Source: Glycomyces sambucus
GTDB lineage: Bacteria > Actinomycetota > Actinomycetes > Mycobacteriales > Micromonosporaceae
NCBI RefSeq assembly: GCF_900102815.1
Contig: NZ_FNGF01000002.1
Location: 744,001 to 808,000 of the forward strand
Reading direction: 5' to 3'
Length of the DNA stretch: 64,000 bases
Shown one piece after another: positions 30,740 through 38,815 of this stretch. Below the pieces are notes generated by a model that saw nothing but the letters and a program-made list of their open reading frames with translations, did no database searches and had not been told where the DNA came from. A program made the translations under genes and the position numbers. Position 1 is the stretch's first letter. The number at the start of each line of letters is the position of its first letter.

Positions 30740-32458
30740 ATGATCAGAAGGCGTACGATCTTCACCCTCGCCGCGGGCACCGCCTTCGCGGCCGCGGCGT
30801 GCACCGACGAGAGCACCGGCGACGAGGACCCCGCGGACCTCTCGATGGACGAGTTCCCGCGCAACCAGACCCTCTACTCCACCGGCACCGCGTGGGGCCC
30901 GCCCGCGGACTGGAACACCATCACCCCCGGCGAGGTCACCGGCCTCAACGGCCTGGGCTACGAGACCCTGTTCCTCTTCGACCCCAACACCACCGAGCTC
31001 ACGCCCTGGCTCGCCGAGTCCGGCGAGTGGACCGAGGAGCTGGTGTACACCCTCAAGCTCCGGCCCGGCATCAAGTGGTCCGACGGCGAGGCGCTCACCG
31101 CCGAGGACGTCAAGTACACCGCCGAGCTGGGCCAGATCGAGGCGGTGCCCTACGCCAACATCTGGGACTGGCTCGCCTCCGTCGAGGCCGTCGACGACGT
31201 CACCGTGGTCTTCACCTTCACCGAAGCGCGCCACCAGGAGTGGAACAACTTCCTGTGGGCCGAGCAGATCGTGCCCGAGCACGTGTTCTCCGCGCTGTCG
31301 GAGGAGGAGCTGCTGACCGGCGCGAACGAGAACCCGGTCGTCTCCGGCCCGTACACCGTCCACAGCTTCGACCAGGACCGGCTCGCGTGGGCCCGCCGCG
31401 ACGACTGGTGGGCCACCGAGGCGCTGGGCCTGGAGGTCGCGCCCAAGTTCATCGTCGACATCGTCAACACCTCCAACGAGGTCACCCTCAACCTCATGGC
31501 GCAGGGCGAGCTGGACATCTCCAACAACTTCCTGCCCGGCATCCAGGACCTCATCGCCTCCAACCCCGACCTGAGCACGTACTACCCCGAGGCGCCGTAC
31601 ATGCTCTCGGCGAACACCGCGATGCTCATCCCCAACACCACGGTCGAGCCGCTGAACGACCCCGAGTTCCGCCGGGCCATGGCGTTCGCGATCGACACCG
31701 GGAAGATCGTCGACTCCGTCTACTCCGGACTCGTGGCCGCCGCCAACCCCACCGGGCTGCTGCCGATCTGGGACAAGTACCTCGACCAGACCGTCATCTC
31801 CGAGGTCGGGTTCTCGTTCGACACCGGCGAGGCCGCCTCGATCCTGGCCGCGGCCGGATACCAGGACGCCGACGGCGACGGGTTCGTGGAGACCCTGAAC
31901 GGCGACCCGATCGAGTTCAAGCTCAACGTGCCCACCGGCTGGACCGACTGGGAGGAGGCCGCCCGCTCCATGGCCGGCGACCTGCGCAACGCGGGCATCA
32001 ACGTGGTCGAGGAGTTCATGGACGCCGGCGCCGTCGACGACGCCCGCACCACCGGGGACTTCCAGCTCATGCTCAACAACTGGAGCGGGACCAGCCACAC
32101 GCCGTGGACCCACTACCGGTACCTGTTCCAGCTCCCCGTCCTCGACAGCCAGTCCACGGCGAACTTCTCGCGCTGGACGAACGAGGCGGCGTGGGCCCTC
32201 ACCGAGGAGCTGGCCGCGACCGCCGCGGAGGACCCGCGGTACCAGGAGATCCTCTCCGAGCTCCAGCGCCACGCGCTGGTCGACATGCCGGCCATCCCGG
32301 TCTGGTACAACGGCGCCTGGTCCCAGGTGAACAACAGCGTCTGGACCAACTGGCCCTCCGAGGAGGGCGAGGGCCCGAAGGTGTTCCCCTCCATGTGGAA
32401 CAGCCTGTGGAACATGGGCGCGATCTACATGCTCACCGAACTCAAGCTCGCCGAGTAG
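30740..32458 (+). CDS. Family 5 (oligopeptide-type) substrate-binding lipoprotein
   Basis: The 572-residue protein begins with a twin-arginine-like lipoprotein signal (IRRRTIFTLAAGTAFAAAAC, Cys at residue 21). The mature part is an SBP_bac_5 domain: GYETLFLFDPNTTELTPWLA, YTLKLRPGIKWSDGEALTAE, and AFRRAMAFAIDTG-like FRRAMAFAID. The ligand pocket region is LMLNNWSGTSHTPWTHYRYL. Members of this family in glycan loci carry oligosaccharides (for example cello- or mannooligosaccharides) rather than peptides. It heads an operon with two permeases and two ATPases. Confidence 0.92.
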   Translation: MIRRRTIFTLAAGTAFAAAACTDESTGDEDPADLSMDEFPRNQTLYSTGTAWGPPADWNTITPGEVTGLNGLGYETLFLFDPNTTELTPWLAESGEWTEELVYTLKLRPGIKWSDGEALTAEDVKYTAELGQIEAVPYANIWDWLASVEAVDDVTVVFTFTEARHQEWNNFLWAEQIVPEHVFSALSEEELLTGANENPVVSGPYTVHSFDQDRLAWARRDDWWATEALGLEVAPKFIVDIVNTSNEVTLNLMAQGELDISNNFLPGIQDLIASNPDLSTYYPEAPYMLSANTAMLIPNTTVEPLNDPEFRRAMAFAIDTGKIVDSVYSGLVAAANPTGLLPIWDKYLDQTVISEVGFSFDTGEAASILAAAGYQDADGDGFVETLNGDPIEFKLNVPTGWTDWEEAARSMAGDLRNAGINVVEEFMDAGAVDDARTTGDFQLMLNNWSGTSHTPWTHYRYLFQLPVLDSQSTANFSRWTNEAAWALTEELAATAAEDPRYQEILSELQRHALVDMPAIPVWYNGAWSQVNNSVWTNWPSEEGEGPKVFPSMWNSLWNMGAIYMLTELKLAE

Positions 32459-32464
32459 TCCCCG

Positions 32465-32492
32465 CCGGGCGGGGCCGCGCGGCCCCGCCCGG
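32465..32492 (+). repeat. 28-bp perfect palindrome after the binding-protein gene
   Basis: CCGGGCGGGGCC, GCGC, GGCCCCGCCCGG is self-complementary over all 28 bases, a very stable RNA hairpin 6 bp after the stop codon. It lies between the binding protein and first permease and has no T-run, which suggests message protection or partial termination. Confidence 0.8.
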
Positions 32493-32512
32493 CCCTGTCG
32501 CTAGGAGTTCCC

Positions 32513-33508
32513 TTGGGCCGCTACTTCAGGCGCAAACTGCTCATCTACGGACTGACGTTCGTCATCGCCGTGTCCATCAACTTCGCCGTCCCCCGGCTCA
32601 TGCCCGGCGACCCGGTCGCGCGGATGCTCACCCGCAACTCCGTCGCCAACCTCGAGTCCTCCGAGGCCATGCGCGGGTACTTCAACGAGCTGTTCGGCCT
32701 CGACGTGCCGCTGTGGCAGCAGTACCTCAACTACTGGGCCGCGCTGTTCCGCGGCGACCTCGGCGTCAGCGTCTTCGCCTTCCCCTCCCCGGTGGCGACC
32801 GTCGTCGCCGACGCCCTGCCGTACACGCTCGCGCTGCTGCTGCCCTCGATCCTGCTGAGCTGGTTCGTGGGGAACGCGCTGGGCGCCATGGCCGCCCGCA
32901 ACAAGCTCCTCGACAACGGGGCGCTGCCGATCGGGTACGTGCTCACCGCGGTGCCGTACATGTGGCTGGCGATCCTGCTCGCGTGGGTCGGCGGCATCAT
33001 CCTGGGCTGGTTCCCCGTGGCCGGCGGCTACAGCTTCGCGCTCACCCCGGCGTTCACGTGGACGTTCATCGTCGACCTGGTGCACCACTGGTTCCTGCCG
33101 TTCCTCTCGCTCTTCGTGGTCGCCCTGGGCGGCTGGGCGATCGGCATGCGCAACCTGGTCATCTACGAGCTGGAGTCGGACTACTCGAACTACCTCCAGG
33201 CGCTCGGCGCCCCGAACCGGCTGGTGCGCCGGTACGCGTTCCGCAACGCCGTCCTGCCCCAGATCACCGGCCTGGCCCTGCAACTGGGCGTCGTGGTCGG
33301 CGGCGCGCTGGTCACCGAGGTCGTGTTCGCGTACCCGGGCCTGGGGAGCCTCCTGCTCAACGCCATCAGCAGCCAGGACTTCTTCCTGCTCCAGGGCATC
33401 CTGCTGTTCATCGTGATCGGCGTGCTCGTCTTCAACTTCCTGGCCGACGTCGTGTACGTCCTGGTCGACCCCCGCACCCGCCTCGGACTCGAAGGAGGCC
33501 AGTCATGA
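32513..33508 (+). CDS. Oligopeptide-type ABC permease, DppB/OppB family
   Basis: This 331-residue protein has the DppB pattern: one N-terminal membrane helix (LLIYGLTFVIAVSINFAVPRLMPGDPV), an external loop, then five helices. The coupling loop is DYSNYLQALGAPNRLVRRYAFRN. The TTG start at 32513 is supported by AGGAG seven bases upstream, with no nearer ATG. The stop overlaps the next permease start (ATGA). Confidence 0.9.
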   Translation: MGRYFRRKLLIYGLTFVIAVSINFAVPRLMPGDPVARMLTRNSVANLESSEAMRGYFNELFGLDVPLWQQYLNYWAALFRGDLGVSVFAFPSPVATVVADALPYTLALLLPSILLSWFVGNALGAMAARNKLLDNGALPIGYVLTAVPYMWLAILLAWVGGIILGWFPVAGGYSFALTPAFTWTFIVDLVHHWFLPFLSLFVVALGGWAIGMRNLVIYELESDYSNYLQALGAPNRLVRRYAFRNAVLPQITGLALQLGVVVGGALVTEVVFAYPGLGSLLLNAISSQDFFLLQGILLFIVIGVLVFNFLADVVYVLVDPRTRLGLEGGQS

Positions 33509-34386
33509 GCGCCGAAGTCGTCCTCCAGACCGAACCGGTCGGGCGCCGCAACGAGCACCTGTACTTCGCGCTGCGCAACCCGAAGGTCGCGATCGGCCTC
33601 TCGCTCGTGCTCGCGCTGCTCCTGCTCGGGCTCATCGGGCCGCTCTTCCTGTCCGACTCCCCCAACGAGTACGTCGGCCCCAAGTCCGAGGCGCCGTCGG
33701 GCGAGTACTGGTTCGGCACCACGTACTTCGGGCAGGACGTGTTCACGCAGTTCGTGCACGGGCTCCGGTCCTCGTACCTGGTCGGCACGCTCGGCGGCGG
33801 CATCTCGTTCGTCATCGGACTGGCCGTGGGTTTCACCGCCGGCTACCGCGGCGGCCTGGTCGACGAGGTCCTCAACATGATCACCAACGTGGTCCTGGTG
33901 CTGCCCGCGCTCGCCGTGCTCATCGTCATCAGCTCCTACCTGGAGGTGCGCGGGGTCGTCACGCAGGCGGTCATCATCGGGATCTTCTCGTGGCCGTGGG
34001 TGGCGAGGGCCGTCCGCGCCCAGACGTTCACGCTCGCGAACCGCGACTACGTGGACCTGGCGCGGCTGACGGGCAAGCGCTCTGGGCAGATCATCGTCCG
34101 GGAGATCATGCCGAACATGGCGTCCTACCTGCTCATGTCGATGATCCTGCTGTTCGGCGGCGCGATCCTGTTCGCCGCGATGCTCGACTTCATCGGCCTC
34201 GGGCCCGCCAACGCCGTCTCGCTCGGCACCATGATGCAGCAGTCGATGGCGTGGAGCTCGCTCCACCTCGGCCTGTGGTGGTGGTTCGTCCCGCCCGGCC
34301 TGGCGATCACGCTCATCGTCGGGGCCCTGTACATCACCAACGTCGGCCTCGACGAGGTCTTCAACCCCAAGCTCAGGGAGATGTAG
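33505..34386 (+). CDS. Oligopeptide-type ABC permease, DppC/OppC family
   Basis: The 293-residue protein has the DppC N-terminal helix (VAIGLSLVLALLLLGLIGPLF) and the family sequence GEYWFGTTYFGQDVFTQFVHG. The coupling loop is ANRDYVDLARLTGKRSGQIIV with REIMPNMASYL. It forms the pore with the upstream DppB-like protein, and two separate ATPase genes follow. Confidence 0.92.
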   Translation: MSAEVVLQTEPVGRRNEHLYFALRNPKVAIGLSLVLALLLLGLIGPLFLSDSPNEYVGPKSEAPSGEYWFGTTYFGQDVFTQFVHGLRSSYLVGTLGGGISFVIGLAVGFTAGYRGGLVDEVLNMITNVVLVLPALAVLIVISSYLEVRGVVTQAVIIGIFSWPWVARAVRAQTFTLANRDYVDLARLTGKRSGQIIVREIMPNMASYLLMSMILLFGGAILFAAMLDFIGLGPANAVSLGTMMQQSMAWSSLHLGLWWWFVPPGLAITLIVGALYITNVGLDEVFNPKLREM

Positions 34387-34388
34387 CC

Positions 34389-35339
34389 ATGACCCTGGAA
34401 GTGGCGGACCTCAAGGTCCACTACCGCACCCTCAAAGGCGACGTGCGCGCCCTCGACGGGGTCTCGTTCTCCCTCGCGGACGGCGAGATCGTCGGCCTCG
34501 CGGGCGAGTCCGGCTGCGGCAAGACCACCCTCGGCAAGAGCCTCATCCGCCTCGACGGCCGGATGCGGCACGTCGGCGGCACGGCCGTGCTCGACGGCGA
34601 CGAGCTGCCCATCGGCGACGACCGCGCGATGAACGCCCGCCGCTGGAAGGAGGTCTCGATCATCCCGCAGTACTCCATGAGCGCGCTCAACCCGACCCGC
34701 AAGATCGGGAAGATGACGAGCGAGCTGCTGCGGGCCCGCGGGAAGTCGTACCGCGTGTTCAAGGACGAGCTGGTGTCGCGCCTGGAGCTGGTGGGGCTCG
34801 GCGAGAAGGTCCTCGACAACTACCCGATCGAGCTGTCGGGCGGCATGAAGCAGCGGGTCGTCATGGTGCTGTCGACCCTGCTCGACCCGAGCCTGCTCAT
34901 CGCCGACGAGGTCACCTCCGCGCTCGACGTCACCAACCAGAAGGCCGTCGCCGAGACGCTGGTCCGCTTCCGCGACATGGGGTTCGTCAAGTCGATGATC
35001 GTGGTCACCCACGACCTGTCCCTGGTGTACCAGATCGCCGACACCATCATGGTCATGTACGCCGGCCGGATCGTCGAGAAGGCCCCGGCCGAGACGATCA
35101 TCAAGTCCCCCAAGCACCCCTACACGAAGGCGCTCATCGGGGCCCTGCCCGAGGTGGGCCTGGAGTACGGCGACGAGCGGCTCCAGAGCATCCCCGGCAA
35201 GCCCCCGCACCTGCTGCACCCGCCGACCGGGTGCCGCTTCCGCGACCGGTGCCCGCTCGCCTCCGAGGAGTGCGAGGCCGAGCCGCCGGTGGTCCAGGTC
35301 GAGGCGGGCCACGAGGTCGCGTGCTGGAAGGCGAACTGA
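34389..35339 (+). CDS. Oligopeptide-type ABC ATPase, DppD/OppD family
   Basis: The protein has 316 residues. Walker A is GESGCGKTT, the signature LSGGMKQRV, Walker B LLIADEVTSALD and the H-loop VVTHD. The C-terminal extension carries the Cys pattern CRFRDRCPLASEEC and a later Cys, which in DppD/OppD proteins binds an iron-sulfur cluster. The ATG is two bases after the permease stop. It works as a pair with the next gene. Confidence 0.93.
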   Translation: MTLEVADLKVHYRTLKGDVRALDGVSFSLADGEIVGLAGESGCGKTTLGKSLIRLDGRMRHVGGTAVLDGDELPIGDDRAMNARRWKEVSIIPQYSMSALNPTRKIGKMTSELLRARGKSYRVFKDELVSRLELVGLGEKVLDNYPIELSGGMKQRVVMVLSTLLDPSLLIADEVTSALDVTNQKAVAETLVRFRDMGFVKSMIVVTHDLSLVYQIADTIMVMYAGRIVEKAPAETIIKSPKHPYTKALIGALPEVGLEYGDERLQSIPGKPPHLLHPPTGCRFRDRCPLASEECEAEPPVVQVEAGHEVACWKAN

Positions 35340-35340
35340 C

Positions 35341-36228
35341 ATGCTCGAACTCAAGCACGTGTGGAAGTCGTACCGGGTCGGCGCGCTCGGCTCCAAGCGC
35401 CTGACGGCCGTCCGCGACGTCAGCATCGACATCGCCCCCGGCGAGGTCCTGTCGGTCGTCGGCGAGTCCGGCAGCGGCAAGACCACGATCGGGAAGATGG
35501 TCCTCCAGCTGACCTCGGTCACCAAGGGGCAGATCCTCTTGGACGGCGAGGACGTCACCGCCCGCGGGCACGCGGCCCGCAAGGCGTACTACCGGCGGGT
35601 GCAGGGCGTGTTCCAGGACCCGTTCAGCAGCTACAACCCGATCTTCAAGGCCGACAGGATCTTCGAGACCGTCCGGGAGTCGTATTTCGCCGACGTCAAG
35701 CGCGCCGAGTGGACCGCGCGGGTCGAGGACGTGCTCCAGGGCGTGCGGCTCGACCCCGGCTCGGTCCTCGGCAAGTACCCGCACCAGCTCAGCGGCGGGC
35801 AGCTCCAGCGGATGCTCATCGCCCGCGCGCTGCTGCTGGACATCAAGGTGCTCGTGGCCGACGAGATCATCAGCATGCTCGACGCCTCCACCCGCATTGA
35901 CGTGCTCAACCTCCTCGGCGAGCTGAAGGAGCGCGGCCTGGGCGTCCTGTTCATCACCCACGACCTCTCGCTGGCGAACTACATCAGCGAGCGGGTGGTC
36001 ATCATGCGCCACGGCGCGGTGGTCGAGTCGGGGACGACCGGGAAGGTCTTCACCGACCCGCGGCACCCGTACTCGCGCAACCTCCTCGCCTCCGTGCCGC
36101 AGCTCCACCGCAAGTGGTCCGACAGCGAGGCCGTGCCCGAGAAGCTGGAGGCGGACGGCGACCGCGACCTCGACCCCGCGCCGCTGACCGAGGTCGACGA
36201 GGGCCACTGGGTAGCCGCGCACCCGTGA
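35341..36228 (+). CDS. Oligopeptide-type ABC ATPase, DppF/OppF family
   Basis: The protein has 295 residues, with Walker A GESGSGKTT, signature LSGGQLQRM, Walker B VLVADEIISMLD and H-loop FITHD. The Q-loop FQDPFSSYNP is that of the OppF group. The C-terminal portion is short and lacks the Cys cluster. It starts one base after the preceding stop and ends the operon before a strong hairpin. Confidence 0.93.
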   Translation: MLELKHVWKSYRVGALGSKRLTAVRDVSIDIAPGEVLSVVGESGSGKTTIGKMVLQLTSVTKGQILLDGEDVTARGHAARKAYYRRVQGVFQDPFSSYNPIFKADRIFETVRESYFADVKRAEWTARVEDVLQGVRLDPGSVLGKYPHQLSGGQLQRMLIARALLLDIKVLVADEIISMLDASTRIDVLNLLGELKERGLGVLFITHDLSLANYISERVVIMRHGAVVESGTTGKVFTDPRHPYSRNLLASVPQLHRKWSDSEAVPEKLEADGDRDLDPAPLTEVDEGHWVAAHP

Positions 36229-36238
36229 ACGGGGGACG

Positions 36239-36290
36239 GTCTGGGGAGTAGTGCGGTCCTTGGATCTCAGGACCGCACTACTCCCCAGAC
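36239..36290. terminator. Perfect 22-bp-stem hairpin
   Basis: Two perfectly complementary 22-base arms (36239-36260 and 36269-36290) flank an 8-base loop TGGATCTC. It lies 11 bp after the ABC operon and just before the convergent PucR gene end, so it may stop both transcripts. Its right arm is part of a repeated unit. Confidence 0.75.
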
Positions 36291-36331
36291 TGCGTTACCC
36301 CCAGACCGCACTACTCCCCAGACTGCGTTAC
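36271..36331. repeat. 33-bp direct repeat, two copies, beside the hairpin
   Basis: A 28-base identical segment beginning GACCGCACTACTCCCCAGAC occurs at 36271-36298 and again at 36304-36331. A third, partial and diverged copy runs into the end of the PucR coding region. The units match one arm of the neighbouring hairpin. Confidence 0.85.
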
Positions 36332-37527
36332 TCCCAGGACTGCGGCGGAAGCTGGGTCCAGGCGTGGCAGGCGGCCACGAGTTCGGCGATCTCGCCCGGG
36401 TGCGTGAGGTGCTTGCCCGTGGCGAGTTCGATGCGGCGCAGGCGGTGCCGGACGGTGTTCGGGTGGCAGGTCAGCAGCTCGCCGGTGGCCTGCGCCGAGC
36501 CGCCCGACTCGATCCACGCGGTGAACGTCTCCAGCAGCAGGTCCCGGCGCTCGGCCGGCAGGCGCAGCAGGCCGCCCAGGATGGTCCGCGAGGTCTCCTG
36601 CGCCGCATCGGGAGCGGAGGCCACGAGCACGTTCATCGGGTTGTCCTTGAACTGCTCGACCGCCGCGGCGCCCGAGTGGCGGCGCAGCACGAGCTGCGCC
36701 AGGCCGAGCGCCCACGCCGCGCGCCGCAGCGGCGCGAAGACCGGGCTGACGCCGACCGGGCCGGAGGCGTGGCGGCCCAGGACCTCCAGGACCGGGCCCA
36801 TGCGCGTCGCCTTCTCCAGTGAGAGCACCCCGACCAGCGCGTCCTGGGTCAGGTGCCAGACCGAGCCCACGTCGATGGCCGCCAGGTTCGAGTCGACCCG
36901 CGGGATCGGGTCCTTCCCGAGGCCGGTCGCCGCCGCGACCACCACGAAGACCCCCTCCACCGGGAGCCGCAGCTTGTCGGCGACCTCGACCACGGTGGCG
37001 AGGCCGACGTCGGTGGAGAGCAGCACGTTCACCAGCGCCGCGCGCTCGCGCTCGCGGGTGAGCAGGAGGTGCTGGGCCTCCTCGCGGTAGGCGTGGATGA
37101 GCGTGTCGCCCACCAGGTTGTGCAGGTGGAACCAGTTGTGGGACAGGTCGACGATGTCGTCGGCGGGGATCGCCGGGGCCGCGCGCGCGGCGCGGATGAT
37201 CGCGCCCCACGTCTCGTCGTAGCCCATCCGGAACGAGGTGAGCAGGTCCGCGAGCGGGAGGCCCTGCTGCGCCCGCACCCGGCCGGTCTTGACCGCCGCC
37301 GCGAGGTCGAACTTCTGCCCCGAGAGGCGGTCGAACGCGTCCTCGACGTTGGACACCACGGACTGGAGCACCGCCTCGCGGGTCGCGATCGCGCCCGAGG
37401 CGTAGATCGGGATCTCCGCGAAGATGCGCCCGGTGATGCGGTCGGCGAGCGCGGGGACGCCCCCGCCGATCCGCCGGATGACCTCTTCCGCGGTCCTGCT
37501 GGTCGACTCGATGATCTCCGCTGTCAC
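36328..37527 (-). CDS. PucR-type transcriptional regulator with C-terminal HTH
   Basis: The 399-residue protein has a helical N-terminal part (RRIGGGVPALADRITGRIFAEI, ASFRMGYDETWGAIIRA-like), a middle GGDEF-like sensor-like region and the C-terminal PucR HTH_30 domain (TFTAWIESGGSAQATGELL then CHPNTVRHRLRRIE). The GTG at 37527 is the best in-frame start; no ATG is available at this position. Its last codons lie within the repeat array. It is divergent from a LuxR-type regulator. It may control the ABC operon that ends just beyond it, but this is only positional. Confidence 0.85.
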   Translation of the reverse strand: MTAEIIESTSRTAEEVIRRIGGGVPALADRITGRIFAEIPIYASGAIATREAVLQSVVSNVEDAFDRLSGQKFDLAAAVKTGRVRAQQGLPLADLLTSFRMGYDETWGAIIRAARAAPAIPADDIVDLSHNWFHLHNLVGDTLIHAYREEAQHLLLTRERERAALVNVLLSTDVGLATVVEVADKLRLPVEGVFVVVAAATGLGKDPIPRVDSNLAAIDVGSVWHLTQDALVGVLSLEKATRMGPVLEVLGRHASGPVGVSPVFAPLRRAAWALGLAQLVLRRHSGAAAVEQFKDNPMNVLVASAPDAAQETSRTILGGLLRLPAERRDLLLETFTAWIESGGSAQATGELLTCHPNTVRHRLRRIELATGKHLTHPGEIAELVAACHAWTQLPPQSWE

Positions 37528-37785
37528 GTCCGCCGCCTTCGCCGTCTCGATGGGAACCGTGTCGGACGAACTGTGCCCCGGAACAACCGGACGGCCGAAA
37601 CGCTGTCCCGTGAGCCAACGACCGCATCCGCGCTCAAGCGTCAATCTATATGGCGTCAGGCAAGGGCGCCGGACAGTATGGGGCGGTTGCAAATCGGGGT
37701 GAAAGGCGCGAACCGGCGAAGGTGCCGCGTCCGGCGCCGGACTTCGATCGCCGAATTCACCTCTCCCAGTGAAAGGCAGGACGCA

Positions 37786-38406
37786 GTGAAGACGATGATC
37801 GTCGGGCTCGCGACGGCGGCGGCCCAGGGACAGATCGCCGCCTGCGCCGACTACATGGGGGTCGCGCGCTCGGTCGCGACGGCCGCCGACGTGCCCGAGC
37901 TGCTGGAGCTCCACCGCCGCGCCCCCACCGACCTCGTGGTGGTCGACCTCGCGTTCATCGGGGCGGACCCGGTGATGTTCACCAGCACCGTGCGGGCGCA
38001 GAGCCCGTACACCGAGGTGGTGCTCACGGGCCCGATCTCGCCGTTCACGGCGTCCCGGGCCATCGCGTCGGGCACGAACGCGCTGGTGTGCGGCCTGGGG
38101 ACGGAGACCGACCAGCTCACCGCCTCGGTGGCGCGGTCGATCATCCTGACGTTCCCCGGGGCGGTCCGCGCCGCCGCGGCGATCCCTGTCCAGGCGATGC
38201 GCCCGCGCCCGAACCGCTTGACGCCCAGGGAGGTCCAGGTGCTGCGGGCGATGAGCGACGGGAAGTCGAACGCGCAGATCGCGACCGAGCTGTTCCTGTC
38301 GATCGACACCGTGAAGTGCCATGCGAAGCGGCTCTTCCGCAAGCTCGGGGTGCACGACCGGGCGCACGCCGTGGCCGAGGCGTTCCGTTCGCGCCTCATC
38401 TGCTGA
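37786..38406 (+). CDS. LuxR/NarL-type response regulator with degenerate receiver
   Basis: The 206-residue protein has an N-terminal receiver-like domain (LVVVDLAFIGADPV in the phosphoacceptor region) that lacks the usual acidic pair near its start, so phosphorylation is doubtful. The C-terminal LuxR domain is clear: LTPREVQVLRAMSDGKSNAQI, then ATELFLSIDTVKCHAKRLFRKLGV. The GTG at 37786 follows AGGA; an ATG three codons on is the alternative. No partner kinase gene is near. Confidence 0.82.
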   Translation: MKTMIVGLATAAAQGQIAACADYMGVARSVATAADVPELLELHRRAPTDLVVVDLAFIGADPVMFTSTVRAQSPYTEVVLTGPISPFTASRAIASGTNALVCGLGTETDQLTASVARSIILTFPGAVRAAAAIPVQAMRPRPNRLTPREVQVLRAMSDGKSNAQIATELFLSIDTVKCHAKRLFRKLGVHDRAHAVAEAFRSRLIC

Positions 38407-38423
38407 GCTGGTTGAATGGCCCG

Positions 38424-38774
38424 ATGGCGAAACGGAAGCGGCCCGCACCTCCCCCGCGGTTCCTCGTGCTCGCGCGCACCGGGTCCGGGAGCTGGCCGCA
38501 CCCGGTCGAGGTGGGGCTGCACGCGGCGGGCGCGCACTCGGTGGTGTCGTTCTCGGTCGGTCCGCACGCGGTGAACGCGGGCGGGCGGGTGCCGCTGGCG
38601 AACGTGGTCGACGCGGACGGGTTGAATCCGCTGTTCGCGGTGGAGTTCGACGCGGCGGACCTCCACTGGGCGGTGCCGCTGCTGGTGCGGCTCCGGTCCG
38701 GGGAGGACGTCGAGGACGAGATCGTGGCGGCCTACCGGGAGCGCACCGGCGGGCCGCCCGAGCGGATGTCCTAG
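38424..38774 (+). CDS. Hypothetical protein, 116 aa
   Basis: The protein has a basic start (MAKRKRPAPPPRFLVLART), then a small beta-rich domain with PHPVEVGLHAAGAHSVVSFSV and LNPLFAVEFDAADLHWAVPLL. It has no signal peptide or membrane segment. It follows the LuxR-type gene by 17 bp, which suggests co-transcription. I do not recognise a family. Codon use matches the surrounding genes and the frame has an ATG, so it is likely real. Confidence 0.6.
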   Translation: MAKRKRPAPPPRFLVLARTGSGSWPHPVEVGLHAAGAHSVVSFSVGPHAVNAGGRVPLANVVDADGLNPLFAVEFDAADLHWAVPLLVRLRSGEDVEDEIVAAYRERTGGPPERMS

Positions 38775-38815
38775 GGCGCGCTGTTCTTGGACGCGCTGTC
38801 TTAGAGCGCCTTGGT

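Noticed and set aside
30457-33504. N-terminal extension of the DppC-like permease to 1309 codons
   Set aside because: The extension is out of phase across the binding-protein and DppB-like genes. The ATG at 33505 overlapping the previous stop is the natural start.
36271-36331. Possible CRISPR array
   Set aside because: There are only two full repeats with a 5-base gap, no unique spacers and no cas genes. The repeats match a terminator arm.
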